From Dryas octopetala (Eukaryota > Streptophyta > Magnoliopsida > Rosales > Rosaceae): 64,000 bases of DNA. Below are positions 1 through 12,221 of this stretch, piece after piece. The stretch is from assembly GCA_963921425.1 (NCBI GenBank), contig OY992835.1, forward strand, positions 26,115,322-26,179,321. Reading direction: 5' to 3'. A model generated the notes under the pieces. That model was not told the origin of the DNA. It searched no databases and was given only the letters and a program-made list of their open reading frames with translations. Position 1 is the stretch's first letter. Each line of letters starts with the position of its first letter. A program made the position numbers and the translations under genes.

Positions 1-171
1 ATTTGTATACATAGTGTGCATTTAGTCTCATTCAATTTTATGCCATAAGCCATAAGCCATAAGCCATATTCTTATTGATTGATTCTTGCTTCTTGTTTGT
101 TGTCTAAATTTCTTCTTGATGTTATGGACCTTATGGTTCAGGTTGTGAAAGTAGTTGGAGAGTCTGCTGCA

Positions 172-1570
172 ATGGATAACAACTCCAATGGCAATGTGTT
201 CCAACTAAGAGTGAAGCAATTAGGAGAGCCAAGTCTGGTCCCCCCTGCAGAGGAAACAGAGAAGGGTTTATACTTGCTCTCAAACCTGGACCAAAACATT
301 GCAGTGACTGTTCGTACTATTTATTGCTTCAAGTCAGATGAGAGAGAAAATGACAAGGCAGGGGAGGTGATCAAGAATTCTTTGAAAGAGGTTCTTGTCC
401 ACTACTACCCCCTTGCTGGGAGGCTAGCAATCAGCTCAGAGGGAAAGCTTATTGTAAACTGCACTGGGGAAGGAGCTGTTTTCGTTGAGGCCGAAGCAGA
501 TTGTACTATACAAGAGATTGGAGACATAACAAAGCCTGACCCTGAGACTCTTGGAAAGCTGGTTTATGATGTTCCTGGTGCCAAGAACATACTAGAGCTC
601 CCTCCTCTGGTGGCTCAGGTTTGTCATTAAACCTCTACAATACGCTTCATTTTCTGTTTCTCTTGTTACAATATGACATTGAATGTACTCATCCATAATA
701 TTGTACCAGGTGACTAAATTTAAATGTGGAGGGTTTGCTCTTGGCCTGTGCATGAACCACTGCATGTTTGATGGGATTGGCGCTATGGAATTTGTGAACT
801 CATGGGGTAAAATTGCCAGAGGCTTGCCATTAACTGTTCCTCCATTTTTAGACAGAAGCATACTCAAGGCACGGAACCCGCCTAGGATTGAACACCTGCA
901 CCAAGAATTCTCTGAGATAATTGGCACTTGGAGCAGTAGCAGTGACCTCTATGAAGACAAAATGGTTTATAGGTCCTTCTGTTTTGACACTGAGAAGCTT
1001 GAAAAACTGAAAATGAAAGCCAGGGAAGAGGGTGCACTTGACAAGTGCACCACATTTGAAGCCCTCTCAGCATTTGTGTGGAAAGCTCGGACAAGGGCAC
1101 TGAAAGTATTGCCTGACCAACAAATAAAGCTTCTATTTGCTGTGGATGGGAGGCCTAAGTTCAACCCACCACTCCCAAAAGGGTACTTTGGCAATGGCAT
1201 TGTGTTAACAAATTCCATCTGCCAAGCAGGTGAACTTGTAGATAAGCCACTTGCATATGCAGTTGGGCAAGTTCAAGATGCAATTAAGATGGTCACAGAC
1301 AGTTACATGAGATCAGCCATAGATTATTTCGAAGTCACAAGAGCTAGGCCTTCTTTGGCCTCCACCCTCTTGATCACAACTTGGTCTAGGCTATCGTTCG
1401 ACACCACTGACTTTGGCTGGGGAGAGCCTATACTATCAGGTCCAGTGGCATTGCCAGAGAAGGAAGTCATCTTATTCTTATCCCATGGGACAGAGAAGAA
1501 GAACATCAACGTGCTTTTGGGTCTTCCAGCTTCTGCCATGAAGGTCTTTCAGGAACTCATGAATATCTAA
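172..1570 (+). CDS. HHT1: Omega-hydroxyacid/fatty alcohol hydroxycinnamoyl (feruloyl) transferase, BAHD family
   Basis: Two exons, 172-618 and 710-1570, joined at a phase-0 GT-AG intron, give 435 aa. Both BAHD signatures are visible: HxxxD as HCMFD (His166, Asp170) just after the splice junction, and DFGWG at about residues 383-387. The N-terminal stretch around [11 protein letters not shown] and the junction [10 protein letters not shown] closely match what I recall of Arabidopsis ASFT/HHT1. That enzyme moves feruloyl from feruloyl-CoA to omega-hydroxyacids and fatty alcohols in the cytosol for suberin aromatics. I chose ATG 172 because the family N-terminus follows closely and its context (GCAATGG) is good. 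In-frame ATGs at 79, 124 and 133 could add up to 31 residues. Length is normal and I see no damage. BAHD enzymes are hard to assign by eye, but this branch is conserved enough for good confidence. Confidence 0.9.
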
Positions 1571-3207
1571 AACATCAACAGCAACATTGTTTTTGCGAAG
1601 ATCTTATATTTCCAAATTACTTGTTTCATATTTATTTCTTGTGCATGTGGATATGGACTAGTAGCAGCTATTATGTGCTCATGATCAAAGAAAAACTATG
1701 CAACGCTTATGCAAACAGTCCCTGATAGATTTTATTTGCTTTGTTGGAGCTTCAATTAATGGTGGTCTATTTGTTCTCTTCTACTTCTGTTTTGTACTCT
1801 TCAAAAATAAAGCAAATTCAAGACTTCCTCTCCCCTCCTTTCATGCCTTGGATTCACGGCTGACTGACTATTCCTAACTTCTAATGATTGTACCCATTTC
1901 CAAAATTATTAAAAATGACACATTATAAAAAATTATCCTAAAATTAAAAAAAAATTAAAATACATAAGGAAAAGACGCCAGCCATGGTGAGTAAGTTGAG
2001 TAAAAGTAGGGCTGGCCTTTGGTCTGATTTTTACCGAACCAACCATCTACCAACCAAATTTTTTTGATTTGGTATACCGATTTTCACAATTTAGATTTTC
2101 AGATACAAATTTTAAAAAATAAACCTTTATTTTTATTTTTTTAAATTTGTATCTAAAAATCCATACGAATTCGGAATTTCAATAAAAAAAATCAATACTA
2201 ATTGGAGTAACTGCGTGAGGTGAACAATTTTTTCACCACTGTGGATGCCCACTGCCCAAGGCCCGACAACCACAAACCAACTAGAGAACCATGGGCCTAG
2301 CAACACCAACTAATTCGTTAACCATAAATTGACATATCTGGTAGAACCCATACTTGGATCAAGGCCTAATCCATTAGCAACAAACTTCAACAATAAATAA
2401 AATATATATCAATTTTAATGCCAGCATAATCACACCAAAAAAACGTCTTTTTTTTAGAGGCAACTTTTTTTATTTTTATTATTTAATTCTTCAAACTTCA
2501 ACCTTGTATTCAACATTCAGTATTTGATGACATTTGTATTTTTAGTATTCGACATTTGTATTTTATCATTCAACATTTGTATATTTATTATACAACATTA
2601 GTATTTTAGGTATTTAATATTAATATTTTTACTATTCAACATTCGTATCTTTAATATTCAATATTCATATATTTGGTATTCATCATTTGTATCTTTGGTA
2701 TTCAATAATTTGTACTAATGTTTATTTTCCACCATTAGCAATTTGTATATCTTTAATTAAGGTCAACCCCCCTATAATATAATATGAAAGGGCTTTTGTT
2801 TGTAGCTATTAAATTATTCAAATACTTGTAACCCTTAAAAAATTATTAAGTTTTCAATGAATCCATGTTTAGCTTATGATATGCATGCCTTTACAATTAC
2901 CCAGCATTCAGTGACTTTCGTGACACACTCTTCTCATTAAAGTAGATCGGACTAAAATTTCCTATAATAAGTAGATTGAGTTATTAGCCTAATTTATGAA
3001 TTGGACTTTAAACAAAATTACCCTAAAAATTTTACATATATATGCATGTCTTTTGGATCATAATAATGATTAATGAGTAAAATATTGTTCTTATATCCTC
3101 ACAGAAAAAAAATTGTTTCATATGAAAGAAATCTCACAATGCTAAATAATAGATGCACGAGTACGACGTCGTCACAAGTCACCAGACATTTGTTTTGTGG
3201 GTTTTTT
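1571..3207. other. Intergenic, AT-rich, no gene seen
   Basis: Downstream flank of the feruloyl transferase. I see no coding potential. It holds an imperfect inverted repeat at roughly 2040-2200, in which a TTTTCAGATACAAATTT arm faces AAATTTGTATCTAAAAA, and the 22-bp minisatellite listed separately. Confidence 0.6.
2532..2708. repeat. Degenerate 22-bp minisatellite, about 8 copies
   Basis: About eight consecutive units of 21-23 bp fit a consensus close to ATTTGTATCTTTAGTATTCA plus two more bases. Unit length stays almost constant while the sequence drifts, so this is an old tandem array and not a chance AT-rich run. Confidence 0.7.
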
Positions 3208-3624
3208 TTCATATTTAGTACCTGAACTTTGACCATTGTCTTAATGTGGTACCTAAACTTTTATTTGTCCCAATTGAGTACCTAAACTTTTATTTTGTGT
3301 CTAATAGGTATTAAAATGAATTTATGTTAAAATTATCAACAAAAGTTAGGGGCAATATAGTCACTTCAAAAAATTTATTTTTTAATTTTAATTTTTAATT
3401 TTTTTTGTTTGTTGTGTGTTTTTTTTAAATAATTTTAAACATATAAAGAAAATAATTAAAATATACTTTGACTATATTGCCCTTAATTTTTATTGACAAT
3501 TTTAACAAAAATTCATTTTGGTACCTATTAGACACAAAATAAAAGTTTAGGTACTCAATTGGGACAAATAAAAATTTAGATACCACATTAAGACAAGGGT
3601 CAAAATTTAAGTACTAAATATGAA
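3208..3624. mobile_element. Foldback MITE with arms of about 150 bp
   Basis: The left arm (about 3208-3363) and right arm (about 3472-3624) are long inverted copies. Both contain TTAATGTGGTA, TTTGTCCCAATTGAGTACC and TTTTGTGTCTAATAGGTA on opposite strands, with a spacer of about 110 bp rich in A and T. There is no coding capacity. I could not fix a target duplication, so the superfamily is unknown. It lies less than 100 bp upstream of the likely 5' exon of the CID gene. Confidence 0.8.
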
Positions 3625-3699
3625 ATAAGGCCTTGTTTTGTACTTGACGTTCACGGCTTACGGCTAAACCCCTAGAAGGGTAGTTTGGGAAGTGTAAGT

Positions 3700-5581
3700 T
3701 CCCCAGCAGCGTACTTGTAATATCTAAGCGAGAAGAGCCGAAGCCAAACTCAAAAACAAACAGCCCGTTAAACTGAAAGCCTTTGTCTTTGAGAGTTTGT
3801 GACTCCGAATTGGCGAATTCACAGTTGCTCAGCTTCGCCTCCAGCCTCCAACCTCCAACCTCCAACCAATCCCTTATTTCCATTCCAACCAATTCACCCA
3901 ACCCTCCATGGAAGAAGAACTCCTGCGTGCTACTTGTACCCGCTGATTCTCTCACACCACCGCATTCCTATAACCATAACAGGTGCTTACTCTCAGCTTT
4001 AGGGCTTTCAATTTTTGCTCCCTTTTTTTTCATTCTATTGGTTACACTTTATATTTCTTAATTTTACTTTTGGGCTGTTGTTGTACCCTCCTGTAAACCC
4101 CAGTCCGCTCTTTTTTTTCTTGTTTTTGATTTTTTAGTTGACGAATATTTTGTTTGTCTGTTTCAGAGTTTTGGAGTACCTTTTTGAATAACTGCTTTGA
4201 TTGGATAGGAAAAGTTAGGATTAACATGTAGATAATGAAAAAAGAAAAATTTGGGCTTTGGTTAATGCTGCTTTAATTAAATCTGTTATGGTTGATAATT
4301 TGAATAAAATAATTTAATTTAATTTTAATTAATCACTGAGTATCTAGGTTTTAGTATCTGCATGGTTTCTGAAGATGGAAACCTCGTAAACAAACACATT
4401 GATATTTGGTAGTTTGCAGATACCATGAGTGAGTCTCATGTGTAGCAAAATTAGGAAAAGAAACATATGAAATTCTATGAATTCTCTTAGAGGATTGGAT
4501 TTGACATAATGATGGTTGTCTATTTGCCACTTTATCTGTTTTCTTCTAGAAGTTATTGCAAAATTATAGACTTGTAGAGCGCAGGCCATTTGGCATCATC
4601 ATTATTGGTGTATACAACAAAAGTTTGAACAAAGGTCCTTAATCCCCATATTTTCATTTTTCATTTTCAGAAATGGTTTATAGTGTATTGACAATGAGAC
4701 CTTCATTACCTCTGAAAATTTTTAGATATGGATGGTGGATTTGTCTTCATTCATTTGAGATAACCATCTAAATCGAGGTCCCAAAGTATGAAACTTTTTG
4801 TACTTAAATATTGCCAATTAGCATGCAAGTACTGTATTTCTTGTCTTCTCATAGTGAACATAGGTGTCACTTCTTCCAGACTTTGTACAGACCTATAATA
4901 TCCAACTCTAGATTTGGAGTCAATTTAATCTTGTATATTTTTATTCACTTTCTACTATTTTCTTTTTATCCCTGACTAGATTTAGAATGTTATTTACTTG
5001 AATCATGTTGTTTTCTACGTCCTATAGGCTCATTGCATGCTCTTGTTTTAGGTTTGAAATCTAGAAGGTATTATCCTTTCAAGCTCTGGTTTGGGAACTG
5101 GAAACATTACAAAGTTGGAAGTAATTTATCCATAGGAAGCGTTGATATTCTAAATTTGTGAACAACATGATATTCTTATGCTATTTCTCAAAGAAAGATA
5201 AAAACTGTAGGAATAACAAATTAATGGGAATCTATAGACTCTACTCGTGTTCCGTGGCGATGGTGATAAGCATGATTGTAGCTTGTGTGGTTGCAAATGC
5301 AAGGTTCCCCTTCTTAAGGCTTTGTAAAAAATCACTGAGTTTTCTAGGGTTTCTTTCTAACATTTCACATAGTAACCCTGTAAGTTATGCTTGTCAGCTC
5401 AAGTGATGCTTGCTTAATAACCACATGAAACTTTTTTTGTTAATATGTTGTGCCTTTAATTATCTTACCATGTGGGAATTTTTGTGTGCATATTTTTAAA
5501 TGTTTTCTTGTTGTGTGAAGGTTTTCAGTTTTAAAGGCCTGCCATTGTTCATCACTAGTTGGGCCAACGTTTACTGGAATC
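3700..5581 (+). other. Probable 5' UTR exon and long leader intron of the CID gene
   Basis: A pyrimidine-rich stretch with short CCTCCAACCT repeats (about 3830-3870) ends in a good donor at 3982/3983 (AACAG/GTGCTTAC). Acceptors exist at 5519-5520 and 5526-5527, shortly before the ATG at 5582. This implies a leader intron of about 1.5 kb, common in plant regulatory genes. Transcript evidence is lacking and the start of transcription is not defined. Confidence 0.45.
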
Positions 5582-6685
5582 ATGGGGGGTACATTTAATC
5601 CGCAAATTTTAGTGGAGAAGCTAGCCAAGCTCAACAACTCGCAAGCGAGCATAGAGAGTATCCTCCTGCTGATATCATATGGAAAACAATGTTTTCTTTA
5701 AATGTTTTCTTTCCTTTTTTAGTCTTAGACAATTTTTCTGGTTGTTTTGACTAGAAATCAGCCGAACATAAAGGTGCTAATCAATGAAACTTTTTTCTTT
5801 CCTTCTTGCATAGTTGAGTCAACTTTCTTTTTCTGGGACAAATTAGCACCTTTATTTTTCATAATCTTTATTACATAACTCATTTCTGGGAGATTTTGTA
5901 CATACGAGGATTCTTTAGTTGAAAGCTTCATTGGGTTTGCATTCCATTGTCACTCCACATATTCAATGGATTTTCCATGTCCAATTTTAAATTTGTTTAC
6001 CCTCTACTCTTTGACCATTGTTTGGTTTATTTCAGTTGGTATTTATACTTTTCTCATGATATATATTCACTTACAAGTTACAGCTAGCAATATTTGTTTT
6101 ACAACTTGATCTTTTGCATTTTTCATTCTTTTTTCACATATGTTGACAATGCTTGTTGTTATGTTTGGTGTCTATTAGTTGGTGGTTATCCTTAATGCAA
6201 TTAAGCTTTATCACATTGGTGTATTTTCCACATGAATAAAGCAAGACAAGTTGTTGAAACGTGGGCTAGGCAATTTCATTGCTCTCCACGTGAGCAGAGA
6301 TTGGCTTTCCTGTATCTTGCAAATGATATCTTACAGAACAGTAGGCGAAAGGGTTCGGAGTTTGTTGGTGAATTCTGGAAGGTTCTTCCAGATGCTCTTC
6401 GTGATGTAACTGAAAGCGGTGATGAGTTTGGAAGAAATGCAGCACTACGGCTGGTATAATTTCATCACCTGTGTACTCCGTTTGGGTTTTTTAATTTTCC
6501 TGAAAAAGAAAAAAGGAATCAGTTGTCCTGGCGATTAGTTTCTTTAGACAACCGCTTAATCCAAAGGAAACCATGAGCAAACTAGAATCTCATGAATTTA
6601 TAAGATGCATGCTTAGAGGGACTTTACTATTTAGAAACATTGCAGTGTGATTTGTAAAAATGCCTTTGCCAATGAAGCTTCTAGA

Positions 6686-6724
<39 letters not shown>

Positions 6725-9394
6725 TGGGGAGGGGGAGGGGGGAGGCAATGCTTGTAGGAGCTTACACTTATCTTTTTCAGGTATATTTTCCTTTTCTTTC
6801 GTGAATGCCTGCAATCTTGTTGCTTCTTTTGTTATCTTTATTTGGTCTTTTCATCTCTATTATTAGTGTGAGAAGGACTCAATTTTTTTCTTCTTCTAGA
6901 CAATGGCATGAAGCTGTTACTGATAGCTGTTTCCAAATTTTTACTTGTAGATTGGTATATGGGAAGAGAGAAAAGTTTTTGGTTCTCGGGGACAAATTCT
7001 TAAGGAAGAGTTTGTCGGAAGGCAGCTGGAAAATAATAATAATAGAAATGGGAAGCATTTGGGCGTCAGACCGGTAATTCATATCGTTATGAATGTTTGG
7101 TTGCATGAGCATTTTATTTCAGTTTATGATTTGATGGCTAATTCTTTTGTTCTTTTACTTCTTTTTTTTCTCATAAAATAAAAATAGAAACCTCCTGCTG
7201 GAACTACATTGGACAAAATAGTTTCGGATTACCAAGTTATTTATGGGCAGATGGATGAAGACACTATATTGAGCAAATGTAGGAATGCTATTGGCCGTCT
7301 TGAGAAAGTAGAGAAGGAAATTGGTGGTGATTTCAATTCAGGTATACCCCACGTGTTTATCTTCTTGATGGTGTTTCTCCTACTTTTAATATGTTTGTTT
7401 TTAATTCAATATTGTGCATTAGATAAAGACAAACTGTAATTTAGGTTAAAAACATATGTCGTATTCATATTGCCTGTTATAATTGCACATGTTGTTGGTA
7501 TGAAGTCAAGCACATTGTATCATATAGAACATTTCCCATGCATGACGCGTATGTGTGATGTTCCAGAACGTTTTTTATTGTGTTGATTTCACTGTATGAT
7601 CAATGTGGTTTGTGGTGATCCACGATATCTACAATGTCCTGCTATTGAAAATCTGCTCTATATGATATTCTGATAAGTGTTTCCGTTGCCTAAAAGAATA
7701 TCCAAGAAAAGGAATAAGTTAGGAAAGAAATTTATTATTGTGTTAGCAAATCCTGGACCTTAAGTTAGGGAAGAAATGAAAGTTATGTTGTCATTTATTT
7801 GATTGTTTGCTGAACCTATGCCTATGTCTTTTGAACATTCTGTGCATTCGTTGTCTGGCTTGCAGATATGATTAATTTGTTTGGTCCATTGTGATTTAAG
7901 TTCTTTCTAAAAATAAAAAAAACTTAATTGATCTTCCTTGATATTCTTGCCTCTGGTATTTGAATTGGCCATCTCTACATTTGCAGAGGAGGTACAGGGG
8001 CAGCATGCTATACTGAGGGACTGTATTGAACAACTAACAGCAGTTGAATCGTCAAGAGCTAGTCTTGTGTCTCATTTGAGAGAGGCTCTTCAGGAGCAGG
8101 TTGGTTGGCAGACTATCCGAAGTGCAAAATATTGGAATTTTCATTCGCTGTTTATGAGATTTTGATTTTAGGCAAACTGACATGGTTTATTTTTAATTTC
8201 TTTTATTTTAATCAGGAATTCAAGTTGGATCAAGTCCGCAACCAACTTCAGGTTTGGCGTGTATATCAATCTACTTTTGTTGAAGTTTTACATAACTATA
8301 TGGACGTTTTACATACCTATTAAGTTATCTTCATCACATTGAATTGAATGTGGTAAAACATTCCATATGTGCATTGCATTGATCATGATTCCGTATATGT
8401 ATAAAACTCATAGCTATATGATATTGCAAATAGATTAAAAGAAACATTTGCGCAGATATGTTAATTATGCATTTATTACGTCAGGGCTGTTGGTTTTGTT
8501 ACCCTCCCAGTCCTGCGATAATAAAAAAATTCTAGTTATATGGTATCTATACCTATTAAATGTGCACCCTATGTATGCATTGTTTTCCAGGCCGCACACT
8601 CCCAGTCAGAACAGGCAACTAATATCTTCCGTCAGTTATTGAATTGCGACAACCTGCAGCCGATAGGAGACCAAAGCTCAAAGGAAGCTCATACTTCTGT
8701 AGCACCTCACAGCTTTATGGCAGTGGGTAGAGAACAATCAGCTCCAGTAATGTACACACAGCAGGTTCCTTTTCCCGATAAATCTGGTCATGTGGAGGAA
8801 GATCCTCGCAAGTCTGCAGCTGCTGCAGTGGCAGCAAAGCTAACTGCATCAACATCCTCAGCCCAGATGCTGTCTTATGTCCTGTCCTCTCTCGCATCAG
8901 AGGGTGTCATCGGCAATCCAATTAAAGAAACTCCTGGTGATTATCAATTGGAAAAGAGGCCTAAGCTCGAGAATGACCAATCATCATCTTACATACCCCA
9001 GAGTCCTAACCCATCTCCATCTTCTCCCTTCCCACATTCTGAATCTCTCCAGCACAACCACAATGTTTCTACCACCAACCAACAATATACTCCTAGTGAG
9101 CCGCCACCTCCCCCATCATCTTCTCCTCCACCACTGCCACCGTTACCACCAATACCGCAGTACCCTGTGCCCCACTATATGCAGGCTGCTGGATCAGCAG
9201 CTATTGTACCATTCAGCTATAGCATGGGCCAACAGCCACCGCCAATGCCTGGTTATCCAGCAGTAGGAGCTCCAGCGAATGGCATGTCTCCCTTCATGGC
9301 ACCAGCAAATTCTTATCAGAGTTTTCAGGCTCCCGATGGTAAATTTTACAGCCCACAGTCATCCATGCAAATGGCGCCAATTTCTAGGCAATAA
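5582..9394 (+). CDS. CID-domain protein (RPRD/Rtt103-like), RNA polymerase II CTD-binding
   Basis: Seven coding exons close in frame: 5582-5657, 6206-6453, 6951-7073, 7188-7341, 7987-8099, 8216-8251 and 8591-9394, giving 517 aa. The first ~130 residues form a CTD-interacting domain (ENTH/VHS-like superhelix), with SHWCIFHMNKARQVVETW, LAFLYLANDILQNSRRKG and RNAALRL-IGIWEERKVFG. A coiled-coil region follows in exons 4-6. The long last exon is Ser/Pro/Gln-rich with a polyproline run (residues roughly 405-430). Such proteins bind the phosphorylated Pol II C-terminal domain in the nucleus and act in transcription termination and CTD dephosphorylation. Arabidopsis relatives are the uncharacterised ENTH/VHS proteins of the At5g10060/At5g65180 type. 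Intron 2 holds a poly-T run followed by a G-rich tract. No damage seen. Confidence 0.88.
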
Positions 9395-11195
9395 ATTTCT
9401 CGGTAACAGGAGGAGAAGGTTGTCCTGCTGTAGTAACATAAAGTCTCTGGGAAAAAAGTTGTGAAGCTTCCTTTTCTCCCCGCAGAGGGAACTTTATTGC
9501 ATAGAAAATGTCCGTAGTTTATATTTTTCAGCTGCTTAGTTTGTGGTTTTAAATCGTTCATTAACTGTTGAATAGAGAAGGGGATTATATTAACGACTTG
9601 TGCCATCACCTATTGCTGGTTGTGGAATGGGTTGGCTTTAGGGTAAGGTTCAGGTACATCCAATATAGATTAAGATAGATCTTGTACACTAAGCTTTCTG
9701 TAGTTTCTTGTGACATTTTTATTTCTTTCATGATTTATTTCATTATATTTTAGTGTTAATATTGTCAAGTTTGCCAAATGATAAGTTCTTTTTACCTTGA
9801 AAGTTGAAAATTAAATATTTTACTCATTTTCTCACCAGAAAAACAAAGATTTCAGATCATGTAATCCTTTTAAACCTGCTAAATTTGTTCCAACCTTTTT
9901 CAATACATCTTATGCCTAGGCAGAATCGTTTTCTTCAATTAGGTGATGAGCTTGAGTGTTTGCAGATCGAGTACTTTTAAACTCGACCCCGTGCGTAGAA
10001 GAGCATGTATATTAACGGGTGTTTAAAGAAAATGTGCCAAGGAAAAATTGAGGCTTAATTACAATTAATTAACTAACAATAGAAATTAATTAATTAAGGA
10101 CGGTGGTGATGAAACAATCACGTGTATATGACGTGTTGGGCTTTAATTTAGAATAATCAGACAGAGTCTGATAGTCACGTAGAGAATGTTTGGGGGTGTT
10201 GGACGTTGCTGTTTCTCTGTGAGACTTGAAAATTAAATAAAGTAGTACTAAAAAGAACCAAGTAGTGGAAATGGATACAGAATTACAGACCCATTGTCTA
10301 CTGTAGCATCCTTTATCCAGCAACCTATTAACATTTAACATGCCCCGAACCAAGCCTAGCTAGGAGACGTACAGATAGTAGAAAAAAGTATTCTAGTTTA
10401 ATTAATTACAAATTTACAACACACAATTGCATGCATGCCAAAATTTGAACCCTTAGTACCAAAAAAAAAAACCGTTGATTTGAAATTTTGAGAAATGAAA
10501 TAGTAACAAAACATTAAAGTCCCGTTTGGTTTGTAATTCAAAAAGTATTTTAAAAAATTTATTTATTTCATATCAATGTCCTAGTTAGAAAACATATATC
10601 AAATATTAATATTATATATGCACAACAAATTAAACCTGTGCAAAAAGTAAAAATAAATTAAACCTAGCTATACTAAGTGTATATTGTTAAGGACACATAA
10701 CATAACATGGTGGCCATGCGGCTATGTCTCTCCAGTCCCACACTTACTGAAGGAATCTGACTCCACCCCCCCCACAGGCCACATATGGTCAAGTGTAAAG
10801 ACACATGCAAACGACAAACAATTTGTTAATGCTGCAGGGAAAGCTTGAAAAGTACTAATTAATTGGTTTATAATTAAATTAAACATTCTTTAAGCTAACC
10901 ATTCTAAAAGCTTAAAATATTAAGTAGAGAGACTCGATAGATATCTATAGCCTTATTAACAATTAGTCTATCCGATGTCACGTGAGATCTCTGTTTTAGA
11001 TGGTTATACACATAATGGAAAAATGATTATTTTTTAAATTACTTGAAAATTTGTATGTGTTGTTTTGTATCAAGAATAGTGTATACTTTGTTATAAGTGT
11101 ACCATATATATTAGATAAAGGAATCTAATAAAATATTTTTATAGATTTAATAACTATTTATGACCTTATTAGACATTCAATATATATTAGATTAA

Positions 11196-11611
11196 GGCTT
11201 AGTTTGGTATTGCTGTGAGAAAAAGCAGCTGTGAAGTAAAGCAGCTGTGAAGTAAAGTCAGCTGTGAAGTAAAGCATTTGAGTATTTGGTAAACTATATT
11301 TTCAAAAGTGTTGTGAGTACAAAAAACAGTATGAAGGTGTTTGGTAAATTATAATGTAAAACTGTTGTGACTATTTATAATTACTAAAATGAGGGTATTA
11401 TGGATAAAATAAAATTTTCATTGTTGCTGTGATTCACTGCATCTTTCAAAAGCATCTACAAACTTGTTTTCTATTTTTGTTGTGGGGAGTTGAGAATTGT
11501 GGGACAAAGCACTTTTTCATTTTTTTACCAAACACCAAAACTGTTGTGAGTGATTGAGAATTGTCATCCACAGCAGCTTTTGGGTCCTCCACAACAATCC
11601 CAAACGGGGCT
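11196..11611. mobile_element. MITE, hAT-like termini
   Basis: The left end GGCTTAGTTTGGTATTGCTG is inverted at the right end, which reads AGCCCCGTTTGGGATTGTTG on the other strand. The interior near the left end holds three tandem copies of a 16-17 bp unit containing CAGCTGTGAAGTAAA (11225-11274). There is no coding capacity and no clear target duplication. The termini resemble short hAT-type MITEs common in dicot genomes. Confidence 0.7.
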
Positions 11612-12197
11612 AATAATCATCGGTAACAACTATGCTGATGGCTGAAGTACTCCGCAAGCATATATACTATATATGACATACATAGCACGTATTTGCTTAT
11701 ATATACTGTCAACTTGTCAAGTTGTGTGCGTATCTAAAACTTAAAAATATGCTATACCAAAACCTAAAAGATATGTAAAGTGAATTTGTTTTCTTTGCAT
11801 ACAGTATAGTTGATGAGCACCACATTATTCATCGTCCTCGCATATGCAGATTCATTATGATTGGTGTCACTTTGGGACATACACAAGGGTTTACAAAATA
11901 GGATGAGTAGGTGTTTGTTTGGAAACAAAGATGCACCCAAGTGAGGAATAAGTTAGTCTGGCACCCAATCAGGAACCGAGACAGAAGAGTAGAAGACAGA
12001 GATTGCCGTCTGAGTTGTGACACCACTCACTCACTCAGTACTAGTGTTGGAACACAAGGTCAGACAAAAGCACCGACAGATCCCAATACCGATACACCCC
12101 CTACCTCCCTTCACTGTACTTTAATTAAATAATTCAACTCAAAATTCAAACTTTTCTATTACTAATATTTTAATTAATTGTGGTCTAATTCACACTT

Positions 12198-12221
12198 AGA
12201 GAGAGAGAGAGAGAGAGAGAG
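12198..12221. repeat. AG microsatellite
   Basis: Twelve uninterrupted AG units. Confidence 0.9.

Noticed and set aside
6660-6866. Reading frame through the poly-T/G-rich run
   Set aside because: Homopolymer translation (poly-Phe) inside an intron of the CID gene.
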